DNA of 64,000 nucleotides, from assembly GCF_048263965.1 (NCBI RefSeq), contig NZ_JBLXDO010000024.1, positions 1 through 64,000 on the forward strand. The letters are read 5' to 3'. The first letter of the stretch is position 1. Every line of letters starts with the position of its first letter. Shown piece by piece: positions 1 to 7,621 of the stretch. The translations under genes were made by a program, and so were the position numbers. This DNA comes from Ferrimonas sp048263965. Its GTDB lineage: Bacteria > Pseudomonadota > Gammaproteobacteria > Enterobacterales > Shewanellaceae. The notes below the pieces were generated by a model. It did no database searches, was not told the origin of the DNA, and saw nothing but the letters and a program-made list of their open reading frames with translations.

Positions 1-73
1 GGCCTACGGATACCGGGACAGCGACTACTTCTTCCTGAAGATACGAGCCGCTTTTCCCGGTAATGCGCGATGA
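1..73 (+). CDS. C-terminal tail of a transposase-like protein (partial)
   Basis: An open frame enters from the left edge (first full codon at position 2) and stops with TGA at 71-73. Its 23 visible residues contain the string GYRDSDYFFLKIRAAFP. A G-(Y/F)-R-(D/N)-x-x-Y-F-x-L-K-I ending is what I recall from ISL3-type transposases, so an insertion-sequence transposase is my best guess. Too little of the protein is present to be certain, and a host gene with a similar tail is possible. It is followed within 10 bases by a strong bidirectional terminator shared with fur. Confidence 0.4.
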   Translation, partial: AYGYRDSDYFFLKIRAAFPGNAR

Positions 74-77
74 ACCT

Positions 78-109
78 AAAAAAAGCGGAGCCGCGGCTCC
101 GCTTTTTTT
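78..109. terminator. Bidirectional terminator between the left-edge ORF and fur
   Basis: An A-tract, the 18-base perfect palindrome GCGGAGCCGCGGCTCCGC and a T-tract form a symmetric intrinsic terminator. It can stop transcripts from both sides, and it lies 17 bases past the fur stop codon. Confidence 0.85.
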
Positions 110-126
110 ATGCCTGTTGTGACGAC

Positions 127-549
127 TCAGTGGTTACACTTGCCGTCGGTGCTGACGCCGTACAGATAGAGACTGTGGTTGGTCAGTTTAATGTTGTGCT
201 TTTGAGCAATCTCGTGCTGACGTTGCTCAATCACCTCATCACTGAACTCCACCACTTTGCCGCAATCGAGGCAAACCAGATGGTCGTGATGATGTTGAGT
301 CGCCAGTTCAAACACCGCTTTACCGCTTTCGAAATGGTGGCGGGTCACGATACCGGCATCGTCAAACTGGTTGAGAACCCGGTAGACCGTTGCCAAGCCG
401 ATCTCCTCTCCCTGGTCCAGCAGAAGCTTGTAAAGGTCTTCTGCGCTGATGTGTTGATTGCCTGGGTGCTGCAACAACTCCAGAATTTTAACTCTGGGCA
501 GGGTGACCTTCAGTCCAGCTTTCTTTAGTGCTTGGTTTTCGTCCGTCAT
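127..549 (-). CDS. fur: Ferric uptake regulator Fur
   Basis: Iron-responsive metalloregulator that represses iron-acquisition genes when loaded with Fe(II). The protein has 140 residues, close to the usual 140-150. The N-terminal winged helix (about 10-80) includes the recognition segment ATVYRVLNQF at 53-62. The dimerisation and metal domain begins with the histidine-rich HHHDH at 86-90 and the structural zinc pair C93-x2-C96. The start has a good context and a TATAAT-containing promoter about 50 bases upstream. Transcribed alone, converging on the left-edge ORF. Close relatives such as Zur are unlikely because the sequence follows the enterobacterial Fur pattern almost throughout. Confidence 0.97.
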   Translation of the reverse strand: MTDENQALKKAGLKVTLPRVKILELLQHPGNQHISAEDLYKLLLDQGEEIGLATVYRVLNQFDDAGIVTRHHFESGKAVFELATQHHHDHLVCLDCGKVVEFSDEVIEQRQHEIAQKHNIKLTNHSLYLYGVSTDGKCNH

Positions 550-597
550 AGCATTCTCTTGCTTGAAGTCAGTGGGCTGACATTTACTAATTAGACC

Positions 598-626
598 ATT
601 ATAGGTAGCTTGCCTTCAACATTAAA
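598..626 (-). promoter_or_regulatory. Probable sigma-70 promoter of fur
   Basis: On the minus strand there is a consensus -10 TATAAT (598-603), a 17-base spacer and a weaker -35 TTTAAT (621-626). The predicted start lies about 40 bases upstream of the fur ATG. I saw no convincing 19-bp Fur box over it. Confidence 0.5.
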
Positions 627-820
627 CCTTCGATAATGCAGGTATTTGCGAATATCCGGAGGTTATGGCAAAAAGTGCCGCTGGAAAAAGCAAATAACAC
701 TCCGGAAAGGGGGGAAATTTTCACCAAACTGGAATCTGACGCACCGACAGGGTAAAAAGGGAGTGAGAACTGGCTCACTTCCTGACGTCAGCTCGATTGT
801 GTCACCTCAGGGAAGACAGG

Positions 821-1552
821 ATGTATAAAAAGATAGTGGTACTTACCGGGGCCGGCATCTCCGCCGAGTCCGGCCTTAAGACCTTTCGCGCCGAAGATGG
901 TCTTTGGGAGCAGCACAACATTGAGGATGTGGCCACCCCTGAGGGGTATGAGCGCAATCCGGAGCTGGTGCGCGCGTTCTACAACGCCCGCTGGGACCAG
1001 TTAAGAAACGGCCAGGTCGAGCCCAATCCGGCTCACCTGGCGCTCTCCGAACTGGAGGCCCTGGAGGGGGTTGAACTGACCCTGATTACCCAGAATATCG
1101 ACAACCTACATGAGCGCGCCGGCAGCCGCCGGGTGATTCACATGCACGGCGAGTTGGCCAAGGCAAGGTGTCCCCGCAGTCAGCAGGTGTTTCCCATGGC
1201 GCAACCCTTTGCCGAAGACAATTGTTGCACCTGCTGTATTCCCGGTGAACCCCTGCGTCCCCATGTGGTGTGGTTTGGTGAGATGCCCCTGCAGTTGAAT
1301 CGCATCTATCAGTCCCTGTCTGACTGCGATCTCTTCATCTCCATCGGCACCTCAGGAACGGTCTACCCTGCTGCAGGCTTTGTGGAGATGGCCAGCCAGG
1401 CCCACGCCTACACCGTTGAGGTGAACCTGGAGCCCTCAGAGGTACACAGCCAGTTCCAATACCATATGCAGGGCAGGGCCGGCGAGATGGTGCCCAGATT
1501 GGTATCGGCCATTGCCGGCGGACAGTCCCTGGAAATGCTGTTGGGGCGCTGA
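821..1552 (+). CDS. cobB: NAD-dependent protein deacylase CobB (sirtuin)
   Basis: Class III sirtuin that removes acyl groups from lysines using NAD+. I chose ATG 821 (preceded by GGAAGACAGG) over the upstream in-frame start at 797, because it gives 243 residues and begins right at the Rossmann strand. Visible motifs are GAGISAESG (10-18), TQNIDNLH (90-97), the catalytic HMHGEL (H109), and a cysteine-rich small domain (C117, C135, C136, C138, C139). Tyr54 and Arg57 in YNAR match the pair that gives E. coli CobB its desuccinylase activity. Converges on pepE across a strong terminator. Confidence 0.96.
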   Translation: MYKKIVVLTGAGISAESGLKTFRAEDGLWEQHNIEDVATPEGYERNPELVRAFYNARWDQLRNGQVEPNPAHLALSELEALEGVELTLITQNIDNLHERAGSRRVIHMHGELAKARCPRSQQVFPMAQPFAEDNCCTCCIPGEPLRPHVVWFGEMPLQLNRIYQSLSDCDLFISIGTSGTVYPAAGFVEMASQAHAYTVEVNLEPSEVHSQFQYHMQGRAGEMVPRLVSAIAGGQSLEMLLGR

Positions 1553-1573
1553 CGCCATCGAACTGTCAGACAG

Positions 1574-1612
1574 AAACACAAAGAGGGCTCGCAATGAGCC
1601 CTCTTTGTGTTT
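1574..1612. terminator. Bidirectional terminator between cobB and pepE
   Basis: A 17-bp perfect stem (arms 1574-1590 and 1596-1612, loop GCAAT), A-rich on the left and T-rich on the right. It serves the two convergent genes. Confidence 0.85.
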
Positions 1613-1623
1613 GAGGAGGAGGG

Positions 1624-2331
1624 TTACAGCAGGAAGCTGATGTCGCTGCCCGGCTCGATGGGCTGTTTCTGAGTGGTGCCTTCAAACAGGTAGGCATCCA
1701 GCTCTCCCTGAAGCACCAGGGCGTCTCCCTGACGGCGGATGGCGCTGCCTTCGCAGATCCCCACAACCGGGGAGAGGGGGTCGACACAGGTAAATTCCCG
1801 CAGACGGTCGGCGCGGGTCTCGCCGTTGTGACCCGGAGGCTGGTAGTCGGTGTAGTGGGGGTTTACCTGGAAGGGCACCAGGTTCAGTGCGTCGAAGCTG
1901 GGGGGTTCGATGATGGGCATGTCGTTGGTGGTGCGAATCGACTTGCCTGCCACGTTGGAGCCTGCGCTCCAGCCAATGTAGGGCATGCCGTTGTTCACCT
2001 TGTCGCGAATCGCCTCCACCAGGCCATGGCGATAAAGCTCATGCAGCAGATGGAAGGTGTTGCCCCCGCCGACAATCACGCCGTCAACCTCTTCCAGGGC
2101 GACCACCGGGTCTGGGGTTTCGTGGGCACTGACCAGTTGGCAGCCAAGGCCACCCAAGGCCTCCACCACCTTCTGATGATAATCATCGTAGCTGATGCTG
2201 ACGCCAGCATAGGGGATGAACAACCAGCGACTGCCGGGGCTCATCATCTTTTCCAGCATGGGCAGGGCGTGGCTCAGGTAGGGGGTATCCCCGGCTCGGG
2301 AGCTGCTCAGCAGCAGGATGGACTGACTCAT
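1624..2331 (-). CDS. pepE: Dipeptidase E (alpha-aspartyl dipeptidase)
   Basis: Cytoplasmic serine peptidase of family S51 that hydrolyses N-terminal aspartyl dipeptides. It has 235 residues, against 229 in the enteric enzyme. The nucleophile elbow GWSAGSNVAG puts Ser at residue 122. The other expected catalytic residues are visible as Asp137 (TTNDMP) and His159 (NPHYTD). The glycine-rich VGGGNT at 87-92 is also family-typical. It is a single gene, with no peptide transporter beside it. No other assignment fits the motif set. Confidence 0.95.
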   Translation of the reverse strand: MSQSILLLSSSRAGDTPYLSHALPMLEKMMSPGSRWLFIPYAGVSISYDDYHQKVVEALGGLGCQLVSAHETPDPVVALEEVDGVIVGGGNTFHLLHELYRHGLVEAIRDKVNNGMPYIGWSAGSNVAGKSIRTTNDMPIIEPPSFDALNLVPFQVNPHYTDYQPPGHNGETRADRLREFTCVDPLSPVVGICEGSAIRRQGDALVLQGELDAYLFEGTTQKQPIEPGSDISFLL

Positions 2332-2523
2332 GGAGCTGATTCCTTAATTGGCGCTATCCATCTGATAATAAAGCCAAAACCACAAGATGTCTGCAACAAT
2401 TCCAGAAAGATTAAAAACGTTTAGGGATCAAAAGGATAGGGCAGGATGCCAAGCTGCCAGCAACATGAGAACTAATTGTTATATAAATATAGGCCAAAAG
2501 TTATGGTGTGGCGCATCTTGTGG

Positions 2524-2620
2524 TTGAACAATGAGTTCTGTGGCATATACTGTATTTCGATACAATTTGGTTTCCCAAACCACTGTCAAAAGCCACCGCC
2601 CCCAACGGTGGCTTTTTCTT
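2524..2620 (+). ncRNA. Candidate small RNA (promoter, short hairpin, intrinsic terminator)
   Basis: TTGAAC (2524-2529), a 16-base spacer and TATACT (2546-2551) make a good sigma-70 promoter, with a start predicted near 2558. The transcript would fold TTTGG-TTTC-CCAAA at 2566-2579 and end at the hairpin AAGCCACCG / CGGTGGCTT followed by TTTTC at about 2588-2620. That gives an RNA of about 60 nt. It does not match an RNA family I recognise, and it could instead be an attenuated leader. Confidence 0.4.
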
Positions 2621-2746
2621 GTCTGGCCGCCTGGGTGTGAAAGCCGGGGTTCAGCCTTTTCTGTATACACTGTCCTTTTCAAGGATAAGTTGCAAAACAA
2701 TCGGCATTGCCGAGGTGTTGGTGTAACTTTTCCGTAGATACAAGGC

Positions 2747-2775
2747 CTTGAAGAGGGGACTCTTTACCCCCAAAT
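2747..2775 (+). promoter_or_regulatory. Sigma-32-type heat-shock promoter of htpX
   Basis: CTTGAA (2747-2752), 15 bases, then CCCCAAAT (2768-2775) match the sigma-32 consensus (CTTGAA, CCCCATNT) at the normal spacing. HtpX is a known heat-shock protein, which supports the call. Confidence 0.65.
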
Positions 2776-2836
2776 AGTGTCTATACAGGGGTGGCCGGAG
2801 TGGCCACCTTTGAACCTTGTGTTTTTAGGAGAATCA

Positions 2837-3715
2837 ATGAAACGCATACTGTTGTTCCTGGCGACTAACCTGGCTGTGGTGCTGGTGTTGGGTATTGTTC
2901 TGTCCGTGCTGACGTCGGCACTGGGGATTGAGTTCCACAGCATGGGCGGCATCCTGATGCTGGCTCTGGTGTTTGGCTTTGGTGGTTCCCTTCTGTCTCT
3001 GCAGATGTCCAAGTGGATTGCCAAGCGCTCCATGGGCCTGCAGGTGATTGAACAGGCCAGGGATGAGACCGAAGCCTGGCTGCTGGACACCGTGGCCGAC
3101 CAGGCGCGTCGCAGTGGCATCAAGATGCCGGAGGTGGCGGTTTACTCCTCCCCTGATATGAATGCTTTTGCCACAGGGCCAAGCCGTAACAACTCTCTGG
3201 TGGCGGTATCCACCGGTCTGCTTTACGGCATGAACCGGGATGAGGTTGAAGCGGTACTGGCCCACGAAGTCAGCCACGTCGCCAACGGCGATATGGTGAC
3301 CATGGCGCTGATCCAGGGAGTGGTAAACACCTTTGTGATCTTCATCGCCCGGTTGATCGCCGGCACCGTCAGTAATGTGATTGGCGGAGACGAAGAGGGC
3401 AGTGGCGAAGAAGCCAGTTATATGACCTATTTCCTGGTCTCCATGGTGTTGGAGATGGTGTTTGGCATTCTGGCCTCGTTTATCGTCATGTACTACTCTC
3501 GCCAGCGCGAGTACCGAGCCGACGCCGGAGGTGCCGCCCTGGCCGGTCGTCACAAGATGATTGCCGCCCTGGAGCGACTGCGCGGTGGCCAGGAAAGTCA
3601 GATGCCGGCGACCATGGCCGCCTTTGGCATCAGCGGTAAGAAGAGCATGAGCGAATTGCTGATGAGCCATCCGCCACTGGAGAAGCGAATCGCCGAACTG
3701 CAGGCTTCTGCGTAA
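2837..3715 (+). CDS. htpX: Membrane zinc metalloprotease HtpX
   Basis: Inner-membrane M48 peptidase that, with FtsH, degrades misfolded membrane proteins. ATG 2837 follows TAGGAGAATCA and begins directly with the first transmembrane helix, giving 292 residues (E. coli 293). Two hydrophobic helices lie at about 4-24 and 36-56, and two more follow the active site. The zinc motif HEVSH is at 143-147, and the third ligand is the Glu in the REYRAD segment. The gene is monocistronic, with a heat-shock-type promoter upstream and an intrinsic terminator downstream. Confidence 0.96.
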   Translation: MKRILLFLATNLAVVLVLGIVLSVLTSALGIEFHSMGGILMLALVFGFGGSLLSLQMSKWIAKRSMGLQVIEQARDETEAWLLDTVADQARRSGIKMPEVAVYSSPDMNAFATGPSRNNSLVAVSTGLLYGMNRDEVEAVLAHEVSHVANGDMVTMALIQGVVNTFVIFIARLIAGTVSNVIGGDEEGSGEEASYMTYFLVSMVLEMVFGILASFIVMYYSRQREYRADAGGAALAGRHKMIAALERLRGGQESQMPATMAAFGISGKKSMSELLMSHPPLEKRIAELQASA

Positions 3716-3737
3716 AAAACGGTGGTAATCCGACACA

Positions 3738-3765
3738 ACAGGCGGCCCAGGGGCCGCCTGTTTTC
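3738..3765 (+). terminator. Terminator of htpX
   Basis: GC-rich stem CAGGCGGCCC / GGGCCGCCTG followed by TTTTCATT. Confidence 0.8.
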
Positions 3766-3895
3766 ATTCTATGAGCCAAATAGAATTAGTTTGTAAATTT
3801 AGACACCTGCAACAAATTTCCCCCTCCTTTTTTGATCTGAGCGGCATTTTCCCCGGTGCTTAGCTGATAAAGTTAGCCGGCCTCCGATTGCAGGG

Positions 3896-3909
3896 TTGAT
3901 ATTGATCAA
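3896..3909 (+). promoter_or_regulatory. FNR-type box upstream of cctA
   Basis: TTGAT-ATTG-ATCAA is a perfect match to the FNR/EtrA consensus TTGAT-N4-ATCAA. Its centre is about 76 bases upstream of the chosen cctA start. A hairpin GGCGGT-CTG-ACCGCC (3939-3953) lies between the box and the gene. Confidence 0.7.
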
Positions 3910-3978
3910 CTAGCTTAGTTGGAGACAAGAAAAAAACTGGCGGTCTGACCGCCTTTAATGCGTGTGAGGATGAGAATA

Positions 3979-4296
3979 ATGTTTAAGCAACTGCTGTGCG
4001 CCATGTTTGGCATGGGGCTGGCCTTCAGTGCCGCCGCTGCCGACGTACTGGCCGATATGCATGCCGAGATGTCCGGCTGCGAAACCTGCCATGCCGATGG
4101 TGCGCCTTCTGAAGATGGTGCCCACGAAGCTGCTGCCTGTGCCGACTGTCACGGTGGCCTGGCGGATATGGAAGCTCCACACCCTGCCCACGACGGTATG
4201 CTGGAGTGCACCGACTGTCACATGATGCATGAAGATGAAGTGGGCTCCCGTCCTGCTTGTGATGCCTGTCATGATGACGGCCGCACCGCTGGTTAA
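3979..4296 (+). CDS. cctA: Small tetraheme cytochrome c (CctA/STC-like)
   Basis: Periplasmic electron carrier that shuttles electrons between inner-membrane quinol oxidases and terminal reductases or outer-membrane conduits. I chose ATG 3979 (preceded by GAGGATGAGAAT) over 3958, because it starts a clean signal peptide ending near AAAA-D (about 1-21). The 105-residue precursor has four CxxCH heme sites, at C34-H38, C54-H58, C77-H81 and C94-H98. The length, heme spacing and CHDDGRT ending match the Shewanella STC closely. The FNR box upstream suggests induction under low oxygen. Single gene with its own terminator. Confidence 0.92.
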   Translation: MFKQLLCAMFGMGLAFSAAAADVLADMHAEMSGCETCHADGAPSEDGAHEAAACADCHGGLADMEAPHPAHDGMLECTDCHMMHEDEVGSRPACDACHDDGRTAG

Positions 4297-4313
4297 TCAG
4301 TGGCGCCAGTCAG

Positions 4314-4342
4314 AAAAAACCCGCCGGTTGGCGGGTTTTTTT
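4314..4342. terminator. Bidirectional terminator between cctA and bcp
   Basis: AAAAAACCCGCC-GGTT-GGCGGGTTTTTT: a short GC stem with A- and T-tracts on both sides, between convergent genes. Confidence 0.85.
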
Positions 4343-4352
4343 ATCTCTGAGC

Positions 4353-4820
4353 TCAGAGCTCTTTGAGGTAGTTCAGCACCACGTCGTGATGATCTTTGGT
4401 TTTGAACTTATCAAACCTGTGAGCCACCTTGCCCTCCTCGTCGATGAGGAAGCTGAGGCGGTGGATGCCATCGTATTCTCTGCCCATAAACTTCTTGGGG
4501 CCCCAGACGCCAAACAGGTCGGCCACCGCATGGTCTTCGTCGGAGAGCAGATCGAAGTTGAGGTTGTCTCGTTCGATAAACTTGGTCAGGCGTTTCACCG
4601 GGTCCGGGCTGATCCCCAGGACCACGGTATTGAGGGCTTCCAGCTCTGCCTTGGTGTCCCTCAGGCTGCAGGCCTGTACCGTGCAGCCGGGGGTCATCGC
4701 CTTGGGGTAGAAGTACACCAGAACCCGTTTGCCGCGAAGGTTCGCCAGGCTGATCGCTTCATCGTTCTGGTTGTGCAGAGTGAACTCTGGTGCCTGAGCA
4801 CCGGGTTGAAGTGGTTGCAT
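4353..4820 (-). CDS. bcp: Thioredoxin-dependent peroxiredoxin Bcp (PrxQ family)
   Basis: Reduces hydrogen and alkyl peroxides with thiols. I chose ATG 4820, because the longer frame starting at 4889 runs back into gcvR. The start yields 155 residues, as in E. coli Bcp. The active-site segment FYPKAMTPGCTVQACSLRD carries the peroxidatic Cys46 and a resolving Cys51 five residues on, the BCP arrangement. It lies 7 bases after the gcvR stop, so the two are cotranscribed; gcvR-bcp is a conserved gammaproteobacterial pair. Confidence 0.95.
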   Translation of the reverse strand: MQPLQPGAQAPEFTLHNQNDEAISLANLRGKRVLVYFYPKAMTPGCTVQACSLRDTKAELEALNTVVLGISPDPVKRLTKFIERDNLNFDLLSDEDHAVADLFGVWGPKKFMGREYDGIHRLSFLIDEEGKVAHRFDKFKTKDHHDVVLNYLKEL

Positions 4821-4827
4821 AACGTCC

Positions 4828-5370
4828 CTAGTTGGTGTTTTCGTTGAGATCCATTCGCCGTATACGGCAATCCAGGCCGATCTGATCACCCAGTTCCCTC
4901 AGTTGCACCTCCAGATGGTCGGTGTCGGTACCCTCGGGGATATTGATGAACAGCTCCAACTGCTGCAGTGCTGTGCCATTCTCGTCGGCATCTGCATGAG
5001 TCCGCATTCCAGCCAGATCCTGGCCCAGATCTTCCAGGCACTGGGTGATCTGCTTCATGGTTCCGCGGCGGTTTTCACCGGAGTACTCAACCGCCAGACG
5101 GGCAATGTGGTTTTGTGGAACGTGTTCACTGGTTCGCTTGGTGATGGTGAGCAGGTCCAGTTCCGCCGCCTTGGCGGGTAACTGGTTTTCCATCAGAGTA
5201 ATGGCAGTGTGACTGCCCGCTACCAGCATAATCAGGTTGAACTCATTGCCGTAAGTCGCCATGCGGCTGTCGATGATGTCGCAGTCACAACTGGCGGTGA
5301 GTTTGGCCAACTGATTAACTATGCCAGGACGGTCGGTCCCCATAGCCGTTACCGCAAGATACTGGGTCAT
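4828..5370 (-). CDS. gcvR: Glycine cleavage system transcriptional repressor GcvR
   Basis: GcvR binds GcvA and blocks activation of the gcvTHP operon when glycine is low. The 180-residue protein consists of two ACT domains (about 1-75 and 92-170). The first begins LAVTAMGTDRPGIVNQL, the second LAVEYSGENRRGTMKQI. It has no DNA-binding motif, as expected for a co-regulator. First gene of a two-gene operon with bcp. Other ACT-only regulators exist, but the length and bcp linkage fit GcvR. Confidence 0.9.
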   Translation of the reverse strand: MTQYLAVTAMGTDRPGIVNQLAKLTASCDCDIIDSRMATYGNEFNLIMLVAGSHTAITLMENQLPAKAAELDLLTITKRTSEHVPQNHIARLAVEYSGENRRGTMKQITQCLEDLGQDLAGMRTHADADENGTALQQLELFINIPEGTDTDHLEVQLRELGDQIGLDCRIRRMDLNENTN

Positions 5371-5599
5371 GGTGGTCCTTACTTGGCAGGTAATAACTTG
5401 TTATTGCTTTTATATCGGTCAATCATCCTAGCACAGTTGTTTCCCTCCAATCATGAGAAAAACTTATCAATAAAGGTTATGAGTTAACCGCGACCGGTGC
5501 AGTCCATCGAACCGGGGCCCGCCCTGGCGGTCCCTGACCTTGTCAATGTCCCTGGCCACAAGTACCATAGCTTGCTCAATGGTCTAGGGAATTCGAAAG

Positions 5600-6478
5600 A
5601 TGTTTAGCGGAAGTATTGTTGCCTTGGTCACCCCATTTAATGAGGATGGCGCCGTCGATTTCAACGCCTTGAACGCGTTGGTTGAGTTTCATATCGAGCA
5701 GGGAACCGATGCCATCGTGGCGGTGGGGACCACAGGTGAGTCCGCGACTCTGAACCCGAAAGAGCATATAGAAGTGGTGGAAGCGGTGGTCAAAGCCGTG
5801 GACGGTCGGGTCAAGGTGATCGGCGGTGCCGGTGCCAACGCCACTCAGGAAGCGATCGACCTGACCCTGGCCTGTGAGGCTGCGGGCGTGGACGGTACCC
5901 TGTCTGTGACCCCTTACTACAACAAGCCGACGCAGGCTGGCCTGATAGCCCACTACAGTGCCATTGCCGAAGTGGCTGCCAAGCCCATCATCCTGTACAA
6001 CGTCCCTGGCAGAACCTGTTGTGACCTGTTGCCGGAAACGGCGGCAGAGTTGTCGAAACTTCCTGGGATTATTGGAATCAAAGAGGCTACTGGAGACCTG
6101 TCCAGGGTGGCCAAGCTCAAAGAGCTCTGCCGGGAAGATTTCCTCCTGCTCAGTGGTGATGATCCGACGGCCATGGAGTTTATCCTCCTCGGTGGCCACG
6201 GGGTGATCTCCGTGACCAACAATGTGGTGCCTGGCGTGTTTAAGGCGATGTGCGCCGCCGCCGCGGAAGGTGATCGCGCTGCAGCAGCCGAGCAAAACGA
6301 CAAGATGACAGGGCTCTACAGTGCCCTGTTTACAGAAGCCAACCCCATCCCTGTTAAGTGGGCCCTGGCTGAGATGGGCAAGATGCCCCTGGCAGACCTG
6401 CGTCTGCCGCTGACAACATTGTCCGAAGCGCATCACGACACGGTGCGCCAAGCACTGGCCCAGGCCGGTGCCCTATAA
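5600..6478 (+). CDS. dapA: 4-hydroxy-tetrahydrodipicolinate synthase
   Basis: Condenses pyruvate with aspartate semialdehyde, the first committed step to diaminopimelate and lysine. The 292-residue TIM barrel is the standard length. Schiff-base Lys161 sits in GIKEATGDL, and Tyr133 and Arg138 in YNVPGR. The substrate loop GTTGES is at 43-48. An AGGGAA sequence sits 8 bases before the ATG. The gene is followed after 13 bases by bamC, the same dapA-bamC order as in E. coli, though purC does not follow here. Confidence 0.97.
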   Translation: MFSGSIVALVTPFNEDGAVDFNALNALVEFHIEQGTDAIVAVGTTGESATLNPKEHIEVVEAVVKAVDGRVKVIGGAGANATQEAIDLTLACEAAGVDGTLSVTPYYNKPTQAGLIAHYSAIAEVAAKPIILYNVPGRTCCDLLPETAAELSKLPGIIGIKEATGDLSRVAKLKELCREDFLLLSGDDPTAMEFILLGGHGVISVTNNVVPGVFKAMCAAAAEGDRAAAAEQNDKMTGLYSALFTEANPIPVKWALAEMGKMPLADLRLPLTTLSEAHHDTVRQALAQAGAL

Positions 6479-6491
6479 AAAGGAAAAAAGA

Positions 6492-7577
6492 ATGAAGCGA
6501 GTTTTATTGGGGGTGCTGGTGGTATCGGCACTGGCCGGGTGTTCCACTCCTCTTGAGCGGCGTCAGGCCGAGGGCAACTACAACTACCTGGAGCAGCCTG
6601 AGCCGGTGCCTCTGGTGGTGCCCGAAGGGCTGAAATCCCCCAAGGTGAGCAGTGAGTACGTGATTCCTGCTCCCGCCACTGGTGACCGGATTCTGGGTGC
6701 CAGGATTGATGTTCGTTCTCCACTTCAGGTGCTGCCCCTGGGCGAAGGGGTGCGGCTGCAGGAGAGCGCCGACAGCGTCACCGTACTGCTCGAAAATCAG
6801 CGGGACGAGGTCAATCTGAAAGAGCAGATCATGACCAACCTGAGCGAATTCCTCGGCCACAAGAATATTGGCATTGCCAGTCAGGATGACCTTCAGGGTA
6901 GGGTGGATACCGACTGGATCGAGGTGGTTGAAGAACTGGGAGGCTCCTGGTGGAGCAAGGAGCAGTACAAGCTGCGTCAGCGTTATGGCTTTGAGGTGCA
7001 GGTCCGCGATAATGGCCATACCGGCTCCCTGACCATTGAGCTGCTGGATCACGAGGAGTTTGTTGACCAGCAGGATCAGGATATCGCCCTGACCGATTCG
7101 GATAAGCGTCGTTACACCATCGACATGCTGAACAACGCCATCTCCTACATGAACTTCAAGCAGACCCAGCAAAACAAGCTGCGGGACCTGGAGCGTGCGG
7201 AAGGGATGGCTCTGAGCCTGGCCACAGACGCCGACGGCAATACCACCTTTGAAACCCAAGCCGGCTTCGAGCGGGTGTGGAGCCGTTTGGACCGGGTGCT
7301 GCCGGTGCTTGGGTTTACCGTGAAGGACCTGGACAAGAGCCAGGGCACCTATTACGTGGACTATGACCCTAACGAAGGCTTCTGGGCCAACCTGTGGGGC
7401 AATAACGACATTCTGGCACTGACCTCAGGTGCTTACCGTGTCAAGCTGACCGAAGTGGCGCAGGGCACTCAGATTCTGCTGCAGGACGCCGATGGCGTTG
7501 CCTTGGACGGCGAACTGATGAATGCTCTGTTTGAGCAGTTCTCCGACTATATGCAGCGCAACGTAAAATCGTTGTAA
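6492..7577 (+). CDS. bamC: Outer membrane assembly lipoprotein BamC
   Basis: Accessory lipoprotein of the BAM complex that inserts beta-barrel proteins. ATG 6492 (after AGGAAAAAAGA) gives 361 residues with a lipoprotein signal peptide and lipobox LAGC, lipidated at Cys17. It is followed by the flexible N-terminal segment and two helix-grip domains typical of the family. E. coli BamC has 344 residues, so this one is slightly longer. Cotranscribed with dapA and closed by a strong terminator. Confidence 0.92.
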   Translation: MKRVLLGVLVVSALAGCSTPLERRQAEGNYNYLEQPEPVPLVVPEGLKSPKVSSEYVIPAPATGDRILGARIDVRSPLQVLPLGEGVRLQESADSVTVLLENQRDEVNLKEQIMTNLSEFLGHKNIGIASQDDLQGRVDTDWIEVVEELGGSWWSKEQYKLRQRYGFEVQVRDNGHTGSLTIELLDHEEFVDQQDQDIALTDSDKRRYTIDMLNNAISYMNFKQTQQNKLRDLERAEGMALSLATDADGNTTFETQAGFERVWSRLDRVLPVLGFTVKDLDKSQGTYYVDYDPNEGFWANLWGNNDILALTSGAYRVKLTEVAQGTQILLQDADGVALDGELMNALFEQFSDYMQRNVKSL

Positions 7578-7593
7578 ATCAAGAGTTAATAGC

Positions 7594-7621
7594 AATCCCC
7601 GCTTCGGCGGGGATTTTTTTT
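7594..7621 (+). terminator. Terminator of dapA-bamC
   Basis: AATCCCCGC-TTCG-GCGGGGATT followed by a run of T. Confidence 0.9.

Larger units (their letters stand above)
2332..2836 (+). other. Gene-free stretch between pepE and htpX with promoters and a candidate small RNA
   Basis: No convincing protein gene here. It holds the divergent pepE promoter region, a possible small-RNA unit at 2524-2620, and the heat-shock-type htpX promoter at 2747-2775. A hairpin in the htpX leader has arms 2790-2796 and 2802-2808 (GGTGGCC / GGCCACC). Confidence 0.6.

Noticed and set aside
646..828. A 60-codon frame upstream of cobB
   Set aside because: No ribosome-binding site and a biased sequence. It overlaps the fur-cobB promoter region.
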